From NCBI RefSeq assembly GCF_018403285.1, contig NZ_BOSJ01000019.1, positions 25,095 through 89,094 on the forward strand: a stretch of 64,000 bases of DNA, read 5' to 3'. The notes beneath the pieces are model-generated. The model was not told where the DNA came from and did no database searches. It was given only the letters and a program-made list of their open reading frames with translations. This DNA is from Paenibacillus sp. J45TS6. Lineage in GTDB: Bacteria > Bacillota > Bacilli > Paenibacillales > Paenibacillaceae. Of the stretch, positions 34,995 to 44,842 are shown one piece after another. The position numbers and the translations under genes are program-made. How positions within the stretch are numbered: the stretch's first letter is position 1; each line of letters starts with the position of its first letter.

Positions 34995-36683
34995 TTAGGC
35001 ACCTAGGAACATTTTCATGTCATCTTCTACATTGGTAATACCGCCGATTCCGAAGTTCTCTACGAGTACTTTGGCAACGTTAGGCGAGAGGAATGCAGGA
35101 AGCGTAGGGCCGAGATGAATATTTTTGACGCCAAGATAAAGCAGGGCAAGCAGCACGATAACTGCTTTTTGCTCGTACCAGGCAATGTTGTAGGAAATCG
35201 GCAGTTCATTGATATCCTCAAGTTCGAATACTTCCTTCAGTTTCATAGCGATAACGACCAGGGAGTAAGAATCATTGCATTGCCCGGCGTCCAGAACCCG
35301 CGGAATTCCGCCGATATCGCCTAGATCCAGCTTATTGTATTTGTATTTGGCACAGCCTGCGGTCAGGATGACCGTATCTTTCGGAAGCTCGGCTGCAAAA
35401 TCGGTGTAATAATTGCGGGACTTCATCCGCCCATCACAGCCGGCCATGACGAAGAATCGGCGAATCGCACCGGTTTTCACAGCATCGACAATTTGATCAG
35501 CCACGTTCATCACAGCAGCATGAGCGAAGCCGCCAATGATCTCACCTGTTTCAAGTTCTGTTGGAGCTGGGCACTCTTTTGCTTGTTCGATCAGTGCAGA
35601 GAAGTCCTTTGGAGCGCCATCCGTTCCTTCTGGAATATGACGTACGCCCGGAAATCCGGTGTTGCCCGTTGTATAAATACGGTCCTTATAACTATCCTTC
35701 GGCGGAACGATACAGTTGGTTGTCATTAGAATCGGTCCGTTAAAGGCTGCAAATTCGCTAGTCTGCTTCCACCAGGCATTCCCGTAATTACCTACAAAAT
35801 GCTCATATTTCTTGAACGCTGGATAATAGTGAGCAGGGAGCATTTCACTGTGCGTATAAACGTCCACGCCGGTTCCTTCCGTCTGCTTCAGTAGTTCTTC
35901 TAAATCCTTCAGGTCATGACCGCTGATGAGAATGCCGGGACGGTTTCTAACTCCAATATTCACCTTCGTTATTTCTGGATTTCCGTACACGGAGGTATTT
36001 GCTTCGTCAAGCATCGCCATTGCGTTTACACCGTATTTCCCAGTTTCCATCGTCAAAGCTACGAGATCCTGCACTTCAAGGCTATCGTCAAGCGTAGCTG
36101 CAAGCGCACGGCGCATAAATCGGTTTAGTTCGTTGTCATCCTTCTCCAGGTGAAGCGCATGATACGTATACGCAGCCATCCCCTTGAGGCCGTATGTAAT
36201 CAATTCGCGCAGCGAGCGGATGTCTTCGTTACGTGTGGAGAGGACACCAACCGTACGTGCTTTTTCATCAAAATCAGCCTCGTTATCCGCTTCCCACACA
36301 GCAGCATCTGGGAGACTCGCAGCTCGGTCCGGATATTGTTCATTATAATAGCCTCGCACCTCGCCGCGGAGCGCTATCGCTTCTCTTATTTTTCCTACAA
36401 AAATCTCGCGGTCAAAGTTGGCATTCGTAATCGTTGCAAACAAGGAGTCCATGATAAACAGCGATATGCGCTGTTCAAGCACTTCCGGTAGCCGGACATC
36501 CAGACTGAGAAAAGAGATACCTTTCAGCAGATAAATCAGCAAATCCTGCAGGTTGGCTACGTCATGCGGTTTACCGCATACCCCGATAAGGGTGCAGCCT
36601 GTTCCTTTGGATGCCTCTTGGCATTGAAAGCAGAACATGGACGGCTGATGGTTTAAGGTCTGCTCTGTCACGTTGTTTTTCAT
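34995..36683 (-). CDS. hcp: Hydroxylamine reductase / hybrid-cluster protein
   Basis: 562 residues from the ATG at 36683 (AGGAGGAAAGATA upstream); a longer frame to 36746 lacks a ribosome site. The N-terminal cluster ligands are Cys 18, 21, 30 and 36 (CFQCQ, then GCTLIGVC). The hybrid-cluster region includes FVMAGCDGR and [15 protein letters not shown]. Hcp reduces hydroxylamine and, in enterobacteria, acts as an NO reductase under anaerobic nitrosative stress. It is divergent from the 2-oxoacid:ferredoxin oxidoreductase, with a redox-type palindrome between. No dedicated Hcr reductase is seen. Confidence 0.95.
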   Translation of the reverse strand: MKNNVTEQTLNHQPSMFCFQCQEASKGTGCTLIGVCGKPHDVANLQDLLIYLLKGISFLSLDVRLPEVLEQRISLFIMDSLFATITNANFDREIFVGKIREAIALRGEVRGYYNEQYPDRAASLPDAAVWEADNEADFDEKARTVGVLSTRNEDIRSLRELITYGLKGMAAYTYHALHLEKDDNELNRFMRRALAATLDDSLEVQDLVALTMETGKYGVNAMAMLDEANTSVYGNPEITKVNIGVRNRPGILISGHDLKDLEELLKQTEGTGVDVYTHSEMLPAHYYPAFKKYEHFVGNYGNAWWKQTSEFAAFNGPILMTTNCIVPPKDSYKDRIYTTGNTGFPGVRHIPEGTDGAPKDFSALIEQAKECPAPTELETGEIIGGFAHAAVMNVADQIVDAVKTGAIRRFFVMAGCDGRMKSRNYYTDFAAELPKDTVILTAGCAKYKYNKLDLGDIGGIPRVLDAGQCNDSYSLVVIAMKLKEVFELEDINELPISYNIAWYEQKAVIVLLALLYLGVKNIHLGPTLPAFLSPNVAKVLVENFGIGGITNVEDDMKMFLGA

Positions 36684-36791
36684 TATCTTTCCTCCTGTTT
36701 TCATGTCATTCTTTATCGTTTGATTCAGTATAAGTTTGCCCTTCAATTGGACTGTCAGAAGTCAGTATACCCCGCCCTTAAAGCCGTATGG

Positions 36792-36868
36792 GTGATTGGA
36801 ATCACTATTTTTGAGGTTGTGAGCAAAATCACAACCCACGTTCGTCTCTTCTTTTAAACTGGTATCAT
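36792..36868. promoter_or_regulatory. Fnr/Rex/HcpR-type operator in the hcp-POR intergenic region
   Basis: TTGTGA-GCAAAA-TCACAA at 36817-36834 is a perfect 6-6-6 palindrome. A second inverted repeat, GTGATT-GG-AATCAC, lies at 36792-36805. TATCAT at 36863-36868 is a possible -10 for the oxidoreductase and lacks a good -35. The 18-bp form fits Fnr, Rex and HcpR equally. Confidence 0.6.
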
Positions 36869-36895
36869 TGACCCTAGAAGAAATGAGGAGAGAAG

Positions 36896-37918
36896 ATGTC
36901 GATTTTACCTCAAAAAAATGAACTGGGATTTTACGAGATCCGTCTTGAATCCATCGGCGGGCTTGGTGCCAACCTGGCCGGAAAAATGTTGGCCGAAGCT
37001 GGAGTGACTGGCTCTGGTCTTAACGGTTCCAATTTTTCTAGCTATGGTTCGGAGAAAAAAGGTTCACCGGTAAAGAGTTTCGTAAGATTCTGTGATCCAG
37101 AAGTCGAAATCCGTGATCACAGTCCCATTGAGCAACCGCATGTAGTCGGCGTATTTCATGAAGCATTATATAAAACAGTTGATGTGATAAGTGGATTAAG
37201 ACCGGGCGGAACGGTGCTTGTGAACACAGCGCGAGATCTTTCCGAAGTAGCCGCAGATCTGAACATGACGCAAGGTACTCTGGCCGCGATCGATGCGCTG
37301 AGAATTGCCGTTGAGGAAAAAACGAAAGTCAATACGGCGATGCTTGGTGCCTTGTTTCGGATTTGCAGTTTCCTTAACCCGGACGATATGCGGCAGGTTA
37401 TCCGTAAAACGTTTGAGAAAAAGCTGCCACATCTCGTGGAAGCGAATTTGCGTACCTTTGATAGAGGATATAACGAAGTCCAGTTCCTTTCTTTAGAAAA
37501 TGGCACTGAGCTTATGAACCAGGCGGCTTTCGTAAGACCGCAGCCGATCCTCGGATATGAAACGCAAGAGCCTGGCGGAATACTGAACGTTACAGCAAAC
37601 AGCGTACTGAAGGATCTTAGCGGCTCCCGTCAGGGGTATTTGCCGGAATACAAACAGGAGGACTGCATTAGCTGCGCCGCCTGCGATACGGTATGCCCGG
37701 ACTTCTGCATCGTATGGGAACAGAAACCGGATAAACGCGGCAACCTGCAGATGTTTATGAAAGGGATCGATTATCAGTATTGCAAAGGCTGCCTGAAATG
37801 TGTGGAAGCTTGTCCGACGAGCGCTCTGTCCGCCATGTTGGAAGAGCCGCATTATGCGCAGCAGCACCGAGTGCCGCAATCATTCCCCTATATAACTGCG
37901 GAGGGAGTCAAATCATGA
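36896..37918 (+). CDS. 2-oxoacid:ferredoxin oxidoreductase, fused gamma-delta subunit
   Basis: 340 residues. Residues about 10-190 are the gamma (POR_N-independent) domain with the opening GGLGANLAGKMLAEAG. The last 90 residues hold two 4Fe-4S ferredoxin motifs: CISCAACDTVCP and CKGCLKCVEACP. With the next gene it forms a pyruvate (or related 2-oxoacid):ferredoxin oxidoreductase producing acyl-CoA, CO2 and reduced ferredoxin. The ATG follows GAGGAGAGAAG. The stop overlaps the next start (ATGA), showing stoichiometric coupling. Confidence 0.9.
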   Translation: MSILPQKNELGFYEIRLESIGGLGANLAGKMLAEAGVTGSGLNGSNFSSYGSEKKGSPVKSFVRFCDPEVEIRDHSPIEQPHVVGVFHEALYKTVDVISGLRPGGTVLVNTARDLSEVAADLNMTQGTLAAIDALRIAVEEKTKVNTAMLGALFRICSFLNPDDMRQVIRKTFEKKLPHLVEANLRTFDRGYNEVQFLSLENGTELMNQAAFVRPQPILGYETQEPGGILNVTANSVLKDLSGSRQGYLPEYKQEDCISCAACDTVCPDFCIVWEQKPDKRGNLQMFMKGIDYQYCKGCLKCVEACPTSALSAMLEEPHYAQQHRVPQSFPYITAEGVKS

Positions 37919-40212
37919 ACATGCAAATGACAGAAACAACGGAGAAAAAGATGCCGGCCGCTCAAACAGCGGTCTTTGAATCAGGCAACGAAATGGCAGC
38001 TATGGCTGCTGCCCAGATCAACTATCATATCATGGGTTATTTCCCGATTACGCCGTCTACGGAAATCGCTCAATATCTTGACATGATGCGTACGCGCGGC
38101 GAACACGATATCAAACTGATTCCAGCTGACGGTGAACACGGCTCTGCAGGGATCTGTTACGGTGCAGCTGCTGCCGGAGCACGGGTATTTAACGCCACTA
38201 GCGCGAACGGGTTCCTGTATATGATTGAACAGCTTCCTGTGCAGGCAGGTACTCGTTTTCCGATGGTCATGAACCTGGTAACGCGAGCGGTCAGCGGCCC
38301 ATTGGATATTCGCGGGGACCATTCCGATCTTTACTACGGCCTGAACACTGGCTGGGTAATACTGACGGCCCGTTCGCCGCAAGCAGTATATGACCTCAAT
38401 ATCATGGCACTGCGTATTGCTGAACATGAAGACGTACGTCTGCCGGTTATCGTGGCTTATGACGGCTTTTTCACATCGCACCAAAAACGCCGGGTACAAA
38501 TATTCACGAACCGAGAAACCGTGCAGGAGTTTGTAGGGGAGCAGGCGCCAGCATTCCCGCATGTGCTGGACGAGAACAATCCGATCGTTGTTGGGGCTTA
38601 TATGAACGGCGACGATTTGATCAACAACCACTATCAGCAGTCAAACGCGATGTACCGTGCGGGCGAGGTATTCAAGGAAGTGGCGGAGGAGTATGCGGCA
38701 TTGTCCGGAAGATCCTATTCGCCGCTAGATCTGTATCGCATGGAAGATGCGGAAGTAGCTTTATTCCTGCTCAATTCGGCGGCTGAATCGTCTAAAGACG
38801 TCGTAGACCGGCTGCGCGCAAAAGGGATTAAAGCGGGCGTGATCAGCCCGAATATTATCCGCCCGTTCCCGGCAAAAGAAATCCGCGAAGCGCTGACAGG
38901 TGTCAAAGCGCTGCTTGTGGGTGAACGTGCCGATTCTTATGGTGCGAACGGCGCCAATCTGACGCATGAGGTCAAATCGGCCTTACAGGATCTACGCGGA
39001 CCGCAGCCGATTGTGCTTTCCCGTATATTTGGCCTTGGCGGGAAGGATTATTACGCGGATGACGCGGAAGCTTTCTTTGCCTTGGCGATCGAGGCAATGG
39101 AGCTGGGCTATGCGAAGGTGCCGTTTGATTATTACGGCCAAACACCAGGAGATGAGGTGAAAAAGCTCCAGCCGGTCATTGCGCCGATGAACGGGGACAG
39201 CTTTAAATCCGGTCTGATCACCGTAAAGGTGGATGAGGCGACAAACAAGCTGGCTGTTAGAGTGCCGCCGATGCGGGCACTTGCCGCCAAACCGAAACGG
39301 TTTGCTTCGGGTCACGGAGCCTGCCCGGGCTGCGGTATTTTCCCAGCACTGGAGCTCTTTTTCAAAGGGATCGAAGGCAATGTCGTTACTTTATTCCATA
39401 CCGGCTGCGCTTATATCACCACAACGGGTTATCCGTATAACTCGCATAAACAGAGCTTTATTCATAACTTGTTCCAGAACGGACCGGCTACTTTATCCGG
39501 TACAGTAGAGGCGTTCCTGGAGAAGAAACGCCGAGGAGAAATCGAAGTTCCCGAGGATTTCACGTTTGTCATGGTCACCGGGGACGGCGGTATGGACATT
39601 GGAATGGGTTCAGCAATCGGGACGGCACTTCGGGGCCATAACCTGATCATTCTCGAATACGATAATGAAGGTTACATGAATACGGGAGCACAGCTATCAT
39701 ATTCCACTCCTTTAGGCCACATGACCAGCACGTCCGGTGTAGGTAAACAGCAGCAGGGTAAACCGTTCCATCACAAAGATACGGTGCAAATGATGGCAGC
39801 GGCGCATATTCCTTACGTATTTACAGGGACAGAAGCCTTCCCGCAGGATCTTGTAAAAAAGGCGGCAAAAGCACAGTGGTACGCCCAAAATGTAGGTACC
39901 GTCTACGGTAAGCTGCTAATCACATGCCCGCTGAATTGGAAATCGAGCGACAAGGATGGGGAAAATATCGTCCGTGCGGCTGTGAATTCATGCTTCTTCC
40001 CGCTGTATGAAGTGGAGCAGGGAGAAACGAATATCACGTATGATCCTGATGCGAAGAAGAAACGGATTCCGCTCGCCGACTGGCTGAAATATATGGGCAA
40101 ATCAAGACATTTGCTTAAGGATGAAAATAAAGATATGCTTGGTGAATTTGAGAAAGAAGTGGAGCGGCGCTGGTCGATTCTGAAAGCAAAACACGAGAAC
40201 CCGCTGCTTTAA
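37915..40212 (+). CDS. 2-oxoacid:ferredoxin oxidoreductase, fused alpha-beta subunit
   Basis: 765 residues from the ATG at 37915, behind GGAGGGAGTC. The alpha part (about 20-430) shows GYFPITPSTEIAQYLD, GEHGSAGICYGAAAAGARVF and FNATSANGFLYM. The beta part (about 480-765) carries ACPGCGIFPALELF and the thiamine-diphosphate site GDGGMDIGMGSAIGTALRGH with YDNEGYMNTGAQLS. It decarboxylates the 2-oxoacid on TPP. A longer frame opening inside the previous gene is spurious. Substrate is most likely pyruvate, but 2-oxoisovalerate-type enzymes share this layout. Confidence 0.9.
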   Translation: MNMQMTETTEKKMPAAQTAVFESGNEMAAMAAAQINYHIMGYFPITPSTEIAQYLDMMRTRGEHDIKLIPADGEHGSAGICYGAAAAGARVFNATSANGFLYMIEQLPVQAGTRFPMVMNLVTRAVSGPLDIRGDHSDLYYGLNTGWVILTARSPQAVYDLNIMALRIAEHEDVRLPVIVAYDGFFTSHQKRRVQIFTNRETVQEFVGEQAPAFPHVLDENNPIVVGAYMNGDDLINNHYQQSNAMYRAGEVFKEVAEEYAALSGRSYSPLDLYRMEDAEVALFLLNSAAESSKDVVDRLRAKGIKAGVISPNIIRPFPAKEIREALTGVKALLVGERADSYGANGANLTHEVKSALQDLRGPQPIVLSRIFGLGGKDYYADDAEAFFALAIEAMELGYAKVPFDYYGQTPGDEVKKLQPVIAPMNGDSFKSGLITVKVDEATNKLAVRVPPMRALAAKPKRFASGHGACPGCGIFPALELFFKGIEGNVVTLFHTGCAYITTTGYPYNSHKQSFIHNLFQNGPATLSGTVEAFLEKKRRGEIEVPEDFTFVMVTGDGGMDIGMGSAIGTALRGHNLIILEYDNEGYMNTGAQLSYSTPLGHMTSTSGVGKQQQGKPFHHKDTVQMMAAAHIPYVFTGTEAFPQDLVKKAAKAQWYAQNVGTVYGKLLITCPLNWKSSDKDGENIVRAAVNSCFFPLYEVEQGETNITYDPDAKKKRIPLADWLKYMGKSRHLLKDENKDMLGEFEKEVERRWSILKAKHENPLL

Positions 40213-40336
40213 TGGCGGAAGAACATTCTTGGAGTACTAACGGTGACTGGCTGAAGCACTGTCAAGGTGCACTAGGATAAGTAAGTTAGCTTTATTCCTA
40301 ATCTGTGCCCTCTTTTGAAAAATGAGCCTGTACTAA

Positions 40337-40380
40337 AATCGCCTCAAGAAGGTTAACTATCTTGGGGTGGTTTTTTTTAT
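40337..40380 (+). terminator. Terminator after the oxidoreductase operon
   Basis: ATCGCCTCAAGA pairs with TCTTGGGGTGGT using G-U pairs and is followed by TTTTTTT. Confidence 0.75.
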
Positions 40381-40495
40381 AATATAGGAGGAATAACGTA
40401 AGAGATAGAGAACGACCGGATGTATATGGAACAGTATTTTTGAGAGCTTGTGGATTCATGTTAACATTTTGAATAGTGAATTAAACAGGAGAGGT

Positions 40496-42142
40496 ATGAA
40501 GGCATCTATGAAACCAATTACAGAAGTGGCAGCAAAGCTAGGGCTGGATATGGATCAGCTTGAACTTTACGGAAAGTGGAAAGCAAAATTATCCGAGGAT
40601 GTATGGGAATCCATCTCACAGCGGCCAGACGGAAAGCTTATCCTCGTTACCGCGATGAATCCAACGCCAGCAGGGGAGGGCAAGACGCTCACAACGATTG
40701 GACTCACGCAAGGTTTGAATCGGATTGGAAGAAAAGCCGCAGCCGCACTGCGTGAGCCATCGCTCGGACCATGCATGGGAATGAAAGGCGGAGCGACAGG
40801 CAGTGGTAAAGCACAGATTGTGCCGGCTGAGGACATTAATCTCCACTTTACGGGCGATATCCATGCGATTACATCAGCACATAATCTGCTCGCGGCACTC
40901 ATAGATAACCACATTTTCCAAGGAAACGATTTGCATCTTGATCCGGCTCGCATTGTATGGAAACGGGCGCTTGATATGAATGATCGACCGCTGCGTCAGA
41001 TTGTCATTGGTATCGGCGATAACAACGGCATTGTGCGCGAAGATGGCTTCCTTATTTCGACGGCTTCAGAAGTAATGGCAGTGCTGTGTCTAGCTGAAAA
41101 TATGGATGATTTAAGAGAGAGGCTCAGCCGAATCGTCGTGGCATACGACATGGACAAGCGGCCAGTGACGGCGGGTGAGCTTCGGGCGGTGGACGCGATG
41201 TGTGCCCTGCTTAAAGATGCAATTCATCCGAACCTGGTACAGACGATTGAAGGCGACCCGGTGTTCGTTCACGGCGGGCCGTTTGCGAATATCGCCCACG
41301 GATGCAGCAGCATACGAGCCACCCGTCATGCTCTCAAGCTGGCGGATTACGTCGTGACAGAAGCAGGATTCGGTGCAGATCTGGGCGCGGAAAAATTCAT
41401 GGATATTAAGTGCCGTATGGGTAATCTGCATCCTTCAGCTGCGGTCATTGTCGCGACCGTACGTGCGTTAAAATACAATGGTGGCGTACCGAAGCAGGAA
41501 CTCCTGACGGAGAATGCTGAGGCGATACATAACGGATTCAGTAACTTACGTCGCCATGTGGAAAACATGCGTACCTTCGGCGTACCCGTAATCGTTGCGA
41601 TTAACCGCTTTGCGGCAGATACAGAGGCAGAGCTGGCGCAGGTTATGGATCTCTGTGCAGAGCTTGGTGTGAAGGCGATTGTCTCCGATGCCTGGGAGCT
41701 TGGCGGGGAAGGTTGCCGCGAGTTGGCGCAGGAAGTGGCGGAGCTGGCTGATGGATCGGCAGCGGATACGTTCCAGCTGCTTTATCCTGATGACATGCCA
41801 ATTACTGAGAAGATTGAGACGATCGTTACGCGAATTTACCGCGGAGCAGGTGTGAAATATCGTCCCGCTGCAAGGCGGGCACTGCAGGAATTAGAGCGGC
41901 TAGGCGTGCGTGACCTTCCTGTCTGCATGGCGAAGACACCATACTCGTTTACAGATCGTCCTGCTGAACTGGGAGCGCCGGAACAGTTCACGATTGAGGT
42001 GCAGGATGTCCGATGGTCGGCAGGTGCGGGGTTTGTTGTCGTTCTGACCGGTAAGGTGGTCACGATGCCAGGGCTGCCTGAAGAGCCGGCGGCATGGCGC
42101 ATAAAGCTGGATGAGGCGGGACATATCGAAGGCTTGAGCTGA
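40496..42142 (+). CDS. fhs: Formate--tetrahydrofolate ligase
   Basis: 548 residues from the ATG at 40496, behind AGGAGAGG; a frame opening at 40448 lacks a site. It makes 10-formyl-THF from formate, ATP and THF. Signatures are the P-loop TPAGEGKTLTTIGLTQGL near residue 56 and EPSLGPCMGMKGGATGSGKA. Also visible are HLHFTGDIHAI-like binding residues (here NLHFTGDIHAITSAHNLLAA) and FVHGGPFANIAHGCSS. It may feed C1 units made anaerobically; the neighbouring oxidoreductase does not produce formate, so any link is only by location. Confidence 0.95.
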   Translation: MKASMKPITEVAAKLGLDMDQLELYGKWKAKLSEDVWESISQRPDGKLILVTAMNPTPAGEGKTLTTIGLTQGLNRIGRKAAAALREPSLGPCMGMKGGATGSGKAQIVPAEDINLHFTGDIHAITSAHNLLAALIDNHIFQGNDLHLDPARIVWKRALDMNDRPLRQIVIGIGDNNGIVREDGFLISTASEVMAVLCLAENMDDLRERLSRIVVAYDMDKRPVTAGELRAVDAMCALLKDAIHPNLVQTIEGDPVFVHGGPFANIAHGCSSIRATRHALKLADYVVTEAGFGADLGAEKFMDIKCRMGNLHPSAAVIVATVRALKYNGGVPKQELLTENAEAIHNGFSNLRRHVENMRTFGVPVIVAINRFAADTEAELAQVMDLCAELGVKAIVSDAWELGGEGCRELAQEVAELADGSAADTFQLLYPDDMPITEKIETIVTRIYRGAGVKYRPAARRALQELERLGVRDLPVCMAKTPYSFTDRPAELGAPEQFTIEVQDVRWSAGAGFVVVLTGKVVTMPGLPEEPAAWRIKLDEAGHIEGLS

Positions 42143-42243
42143 TATACCGGAGAAGGACAGATGACCTTCGCAAGTAATGATTTTAAATAAACGATTCTGG
42201 TAAGACACTTTAAAAATGTCCTGCACGTATTGTATATAAAATT

Positions 42244-42319
42244 AGTGCTGCATAATAAAATGGGGAAGGATGAATGGAGATGGGACAAGCCCAGATTCAT
42301 TCATTTCTTCCCCTATTTT
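42244..42319 (+). repeat. Dispersed repeat acting as fhs terminator
   Basis: GGGGAAG (42262-42268) pairs with CTTCCCC (42307-42313), with inner ATGAAT/ATTCAT and GGG/CCC stems, followed by TATTTTTA. The GGAAGGATGAATGGAG core and TTTTTATATCAA tail repeat those at 20560-20650. Confidence 0.75.
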
Positions 42320-42440
42320 TATATCAATATATGACTTCAGCACACCCTCGTTTATCTATTAGCCGCGAATAAATTATTCCGTTAGCTACTTGGCTATTCT
42401 TCTAACCACTTTAGGTTTATTTCCCCATTATTTAAAAAAA

Positions 42441-42558
42441 TCAACAATATTTATTGATATGTTGAGTAATCAACGAATTGCGCTAAATTAACCATTGAAC
42501 GCCACACTCATCCATTTATAATTTTAGACAGATGTTGATTAATCAATAAATATTGATT
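42441..42558. promoter_or_regulatory. Paired TetR operators before the aldo-keto reductase operon
   Basis: The site at 42533-42558 begins TGTTGATTAATCAATAAATA and differs at only two of 26 positions from the site before the tetR gene (45468-45493). An inverted partial copy (TCAACAATATTTATTGAT) lies at 42441-42458, and AGTAATCAAC follows at 42465. Both are in the 464-bp gap after fhs. Confidence 0.65.
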
Positions 42559-42606
42559 TGTTAGTTGGAGTTAGTCTAGCACCTTCGATAAGAAAGGGGA
42601 AAAAGT

Positions 42607-43470
42607 ATGTTTAACGAAACTTTCAAATTATCAAATGGCTTAGAAATTCCAAAATTAGGACTTGGCACATGGCTGCTTGACGATGCACAGACAGCACAGG
42701 CAGTCCGTGATGCGGTAGCGATCGGATATCGTCATATTGATACTGCTCAGGCTTATATGAATGAAGCTGGTGTAGGCGAAGGAATCCGTTCCTGTGGTGT
42801 CGCAAGAGAAGAACTTTTTATCACGACAAAGGTTGCTGCAGAAGCAAAGACCTATGATGCAGTTACACAGTCCATTGATGAGTCTTTAGCAAAGATGGGA
42901 CTGGATTACATTGACCTTCTGATTATCCACAGTCCACAGCCTTGGAAGGAGTTCCGTGAGGAAAACCGTTACTTCGAGGAAAACAAAGAAGTATGGACAG
43001 CAATGGAGGATGCTTATAAGGCAGGCAAGGCAAAGGCAATTGGTCTTTCTAACTTCCTTCAAGATGATATAGAAAATATTCTTTCAAGTTGTGAAATCAA
43101 ACCCATGGTAAATCAAATATTGGCACATGTGAGCAATACTCCTTTCGAGTTAATTGAATTCTGCCAGAAGCATGACATTCTGGTAGAAGCATATTCACCA
43201 ATTGCTCACGGTGCAGTCCTTGATCATGCAGAGGCGAAAGTAATAGCTGATAAGTATGGGGTATCTGTTGCCCAGCTTTGCCTGCGTTATGATATTCAGC
43301 TTGGTCTTGTAGTCATTCCTAAGACGGCAAACCCGGATCACATGAGAAACAATGCAGAGCTTGATTTTACGATCAGCGATGAAGATATGGAAACTTTGAA
43401 GAATGTGGAGCACATCGAGAATTATGGTGAGCATAGCTTCTTCCCGGTATTTGGCGGGAAAATAAAATAA
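42607..43470 (+). CDS. Aldo/keto reductase
   Basis: 287 residues, a complete NADPH-dependent aldo-keto reductase barrel. The catalytic tetrad is visible: Asp in YRHIDTAQAY, Tyr in the same block, Lys in ITTKV and His in LLIIHSPQP. The cofactor-binding end reads GLVVIPKTANPDHMRNN. It reduces aldehydes or ketones; substrate unknown. First gene of a TetR-controlled operon with an SDR 27 bp downstream and a DUF2255 protein. Confidence 0.92.
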   Translation: MFNETFKLSNGLEIPKLGLGTWLLDDAQTAQAVRDAVAIGYRHIDTAQAYMNEAGVGEGIRSCGVAREELFITTKVAAEAKTYDAVTQSIDESLAKMGLDYIDLLIIHSPQPWKEFREENRYFEENKEVWTAMEDAYKAGKAKAIGLSNFLQDDIENILSSCEIKPMVNQILAHVSNTPFELIEFCQKHDILVEAYSPIAHGAVLDHAEAKVIADKYGVSVAQLCLRYDIQLGLVVIPKTANPDHMRNNAELDFTISDEDMETLKNVEHIENYGEHSFFPVFGGKIK

Positions 43471-43497
43471 ACAGGGTGTTTACGAGGAGGCATTTTT

Positions 43498-44250
43498 ATG
43501 ACAACAATGAAAGATAAAGTGGTAATTGTAACGGGAGCAAAAGGCGGTATGGGGCTGGCAACAGCCCAATTATTTGCTAAAGAAGGTGCAAGTGTAGCTT
43601 TAGTTGATAGGAATGAACCTAAACAAGAAGCACAAGACTTGGTAGACGCGGGCTATCAGGCGATATCCATCCAATGTGATGTTTCAGATGAGGAAGCTGT
43701 TAAAGCTATGGTAGAAAAAACAGTGGCTGCATTTGGAAAATTAGATTATGCATATAATAATGCCGGTATTCAAAACGCCATGACAGATACAGTTGATTTA
43801 AAGGAAGAAGTTTACGATGAAGTGATGAATGTGAATACGAAGGGTATTTGGCTTTGTATGAAGTATGAGCTGCTTCAATTAAGAAAGCAAGGGACAGAAG
43901 GGGCAATCGTTAATTGTTCTTCCATGGGAGGATTAATGGGTGGTCCCGGACGTTCTGTATACCATGCTTCTAAACATGGTGTACTCGGATTAACGAAAAG
44001 TGTTGCTTTAGAGTATGCTTCAAAAGGAATTCGTATTAATGCAGTATGTCCAGGAATCGTCGAAACGCCAATGGTCGAAAATATGTTAGCTACAGAAAGT
44101 GATGCAATGGACGAATTAATAAAACAAGTCCCCATTGGCCGTCTAGCTAAAGCAGAGGAAGTTGCTTCTGTTGTACTTTGGTTATGCTCTCCTTCCGCAA
44201 GCTATATAGTTGGTCAAGCGATATCCGTTGATGGTGGATTCACGGCCTAA
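43498..44250 (+). CDS. Short-chain dehydrogenase/reductase
   Basis: 250 residues, classical SDR. It has the NAD(P) motif TGAKGGMGLA, NNAG in YAYNNAGIQ, the Ser of NCSSMGGLMG and the YHASKHG active site. The C-terminus ends in the usual GQAISVDGGFTA. AGGAGG precedes the ATG. Together with the aldo-keto reductase it suggests inducible detoxification of a carbonyl or xenobiotic compound. Confidence 0.92.
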   Translation: MTTMKDKVVIVTGAKGGMGLATAQLFAKEGASVALVDRNEPKQEAQDLVDAGYQAISIQCDVSDEEAVKAMVEKTVAAFGKLDYAYNNAGIQNAMTDTVDLKEEVYDEVMNVNTKGIWLCMKYELLQLRKQGTEGAIVNCSSMGGLMGGPGRSVYHASKHGVLGLTKSVALEYASKGIRINAVCPGIVETPMVENMLATESDAMDELIKQVPIGRLAKAEEVASVVLWLCSPSASYIVGQAISVDGGFTA

Positions 44251-44329
44251 TCATATAATTTAGCTGAAAAAAATATTAGGAGAATGATCCTCGGCTTATC
44301 TACGATAAAAATAAATGGAGGTGAAAGCT

Positions 44330-44716
44330 ATGCAAACCCATTGGAGCCAAGAACAAATGGATGCTTTTTCAAAGGCGGATGATATGTATATATCACCCTT
44401 TTACAGTGACGGTAAAACTCCGGGAACACCAACTTGGATTTGGTCTGTTGTTGCAGATAATAATCTATATGTCAGAGCCTATAACGGTCAGAATTCAAGA
44501 TGGTATAAATCTGCTGTAAGGCAAAAAGCGGGAAAGATAAAGTTAAATGGTGAAGAGTATAAGGTAACATTCCAGCCTGTGGATACGGACGCTGCATTAA
44601 CTGAAAAAATTGATGGAGCTTACAAAGATAAATACGGTAACAGTATATATCTTTCACCTATGTTAAGCAAAGGACCTGTAAGTGCAACCGTTAAAATCTT
44701 ACCTCGTGAGGAATAA
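44330..44716 (+). CDS. DUF2255 family protein
   Basis: 128 residues from the ATG at 44330, 8 nt after GGAGGTG; the in-frame ATG at 44315 is inside that region. DUF2255 blocks are PTWIWSVVADNNLYVRAYNG and SRWYKSAVRQKAG, giving a small beta-barrel like the flavin-binding split barrel. Function is unknown; such proteins often accompany SDR enzymes under TetR control. No terminator separates it from the SDR. Confidence 0.8.
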   Translation: MQTHWSQEQMDAFSKADDMYISPFYSDGKTPGTPTWIWSVVADNNLYVRAYNGQNSRWYKSAVRQKAGKIKLNGEEYKVTFQPVDTDAALTEKIDGAYKDKYGNSIYLSPMLSKGPVSATVKILPREE

Positions 44717-44739
44717 TATTATTTATCCTGAATTATTCA

Positions 44740-44789
44740 AAAGAGGTTCTCTATTTTCCCCTGAAGGAAAACAGAGGACCTCTTTTTTT
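44740..44789. terminator. Bidirectional terminator
   Basis: AAGAGGTTCTCT, with an inner TTTTCC/GGAAAA stem, pairs with AGAGGACCTCTT, followed by TTTTT. It lies between the operon and the convergent tetR. Confidence 0.85.
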
Positions 44790-44842
44790 GATAAGAACGA
44801 TCGATAGCTTGTGGAGTAAATGCATTCCCCATGTTCGGATAC

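Noticed and set aside
42262-42319. CRISPR or REP array from recurrent hairpins
   Set aside because: Copies are single, kilobases apart and without regular spacers; they are terminator-type repeats.
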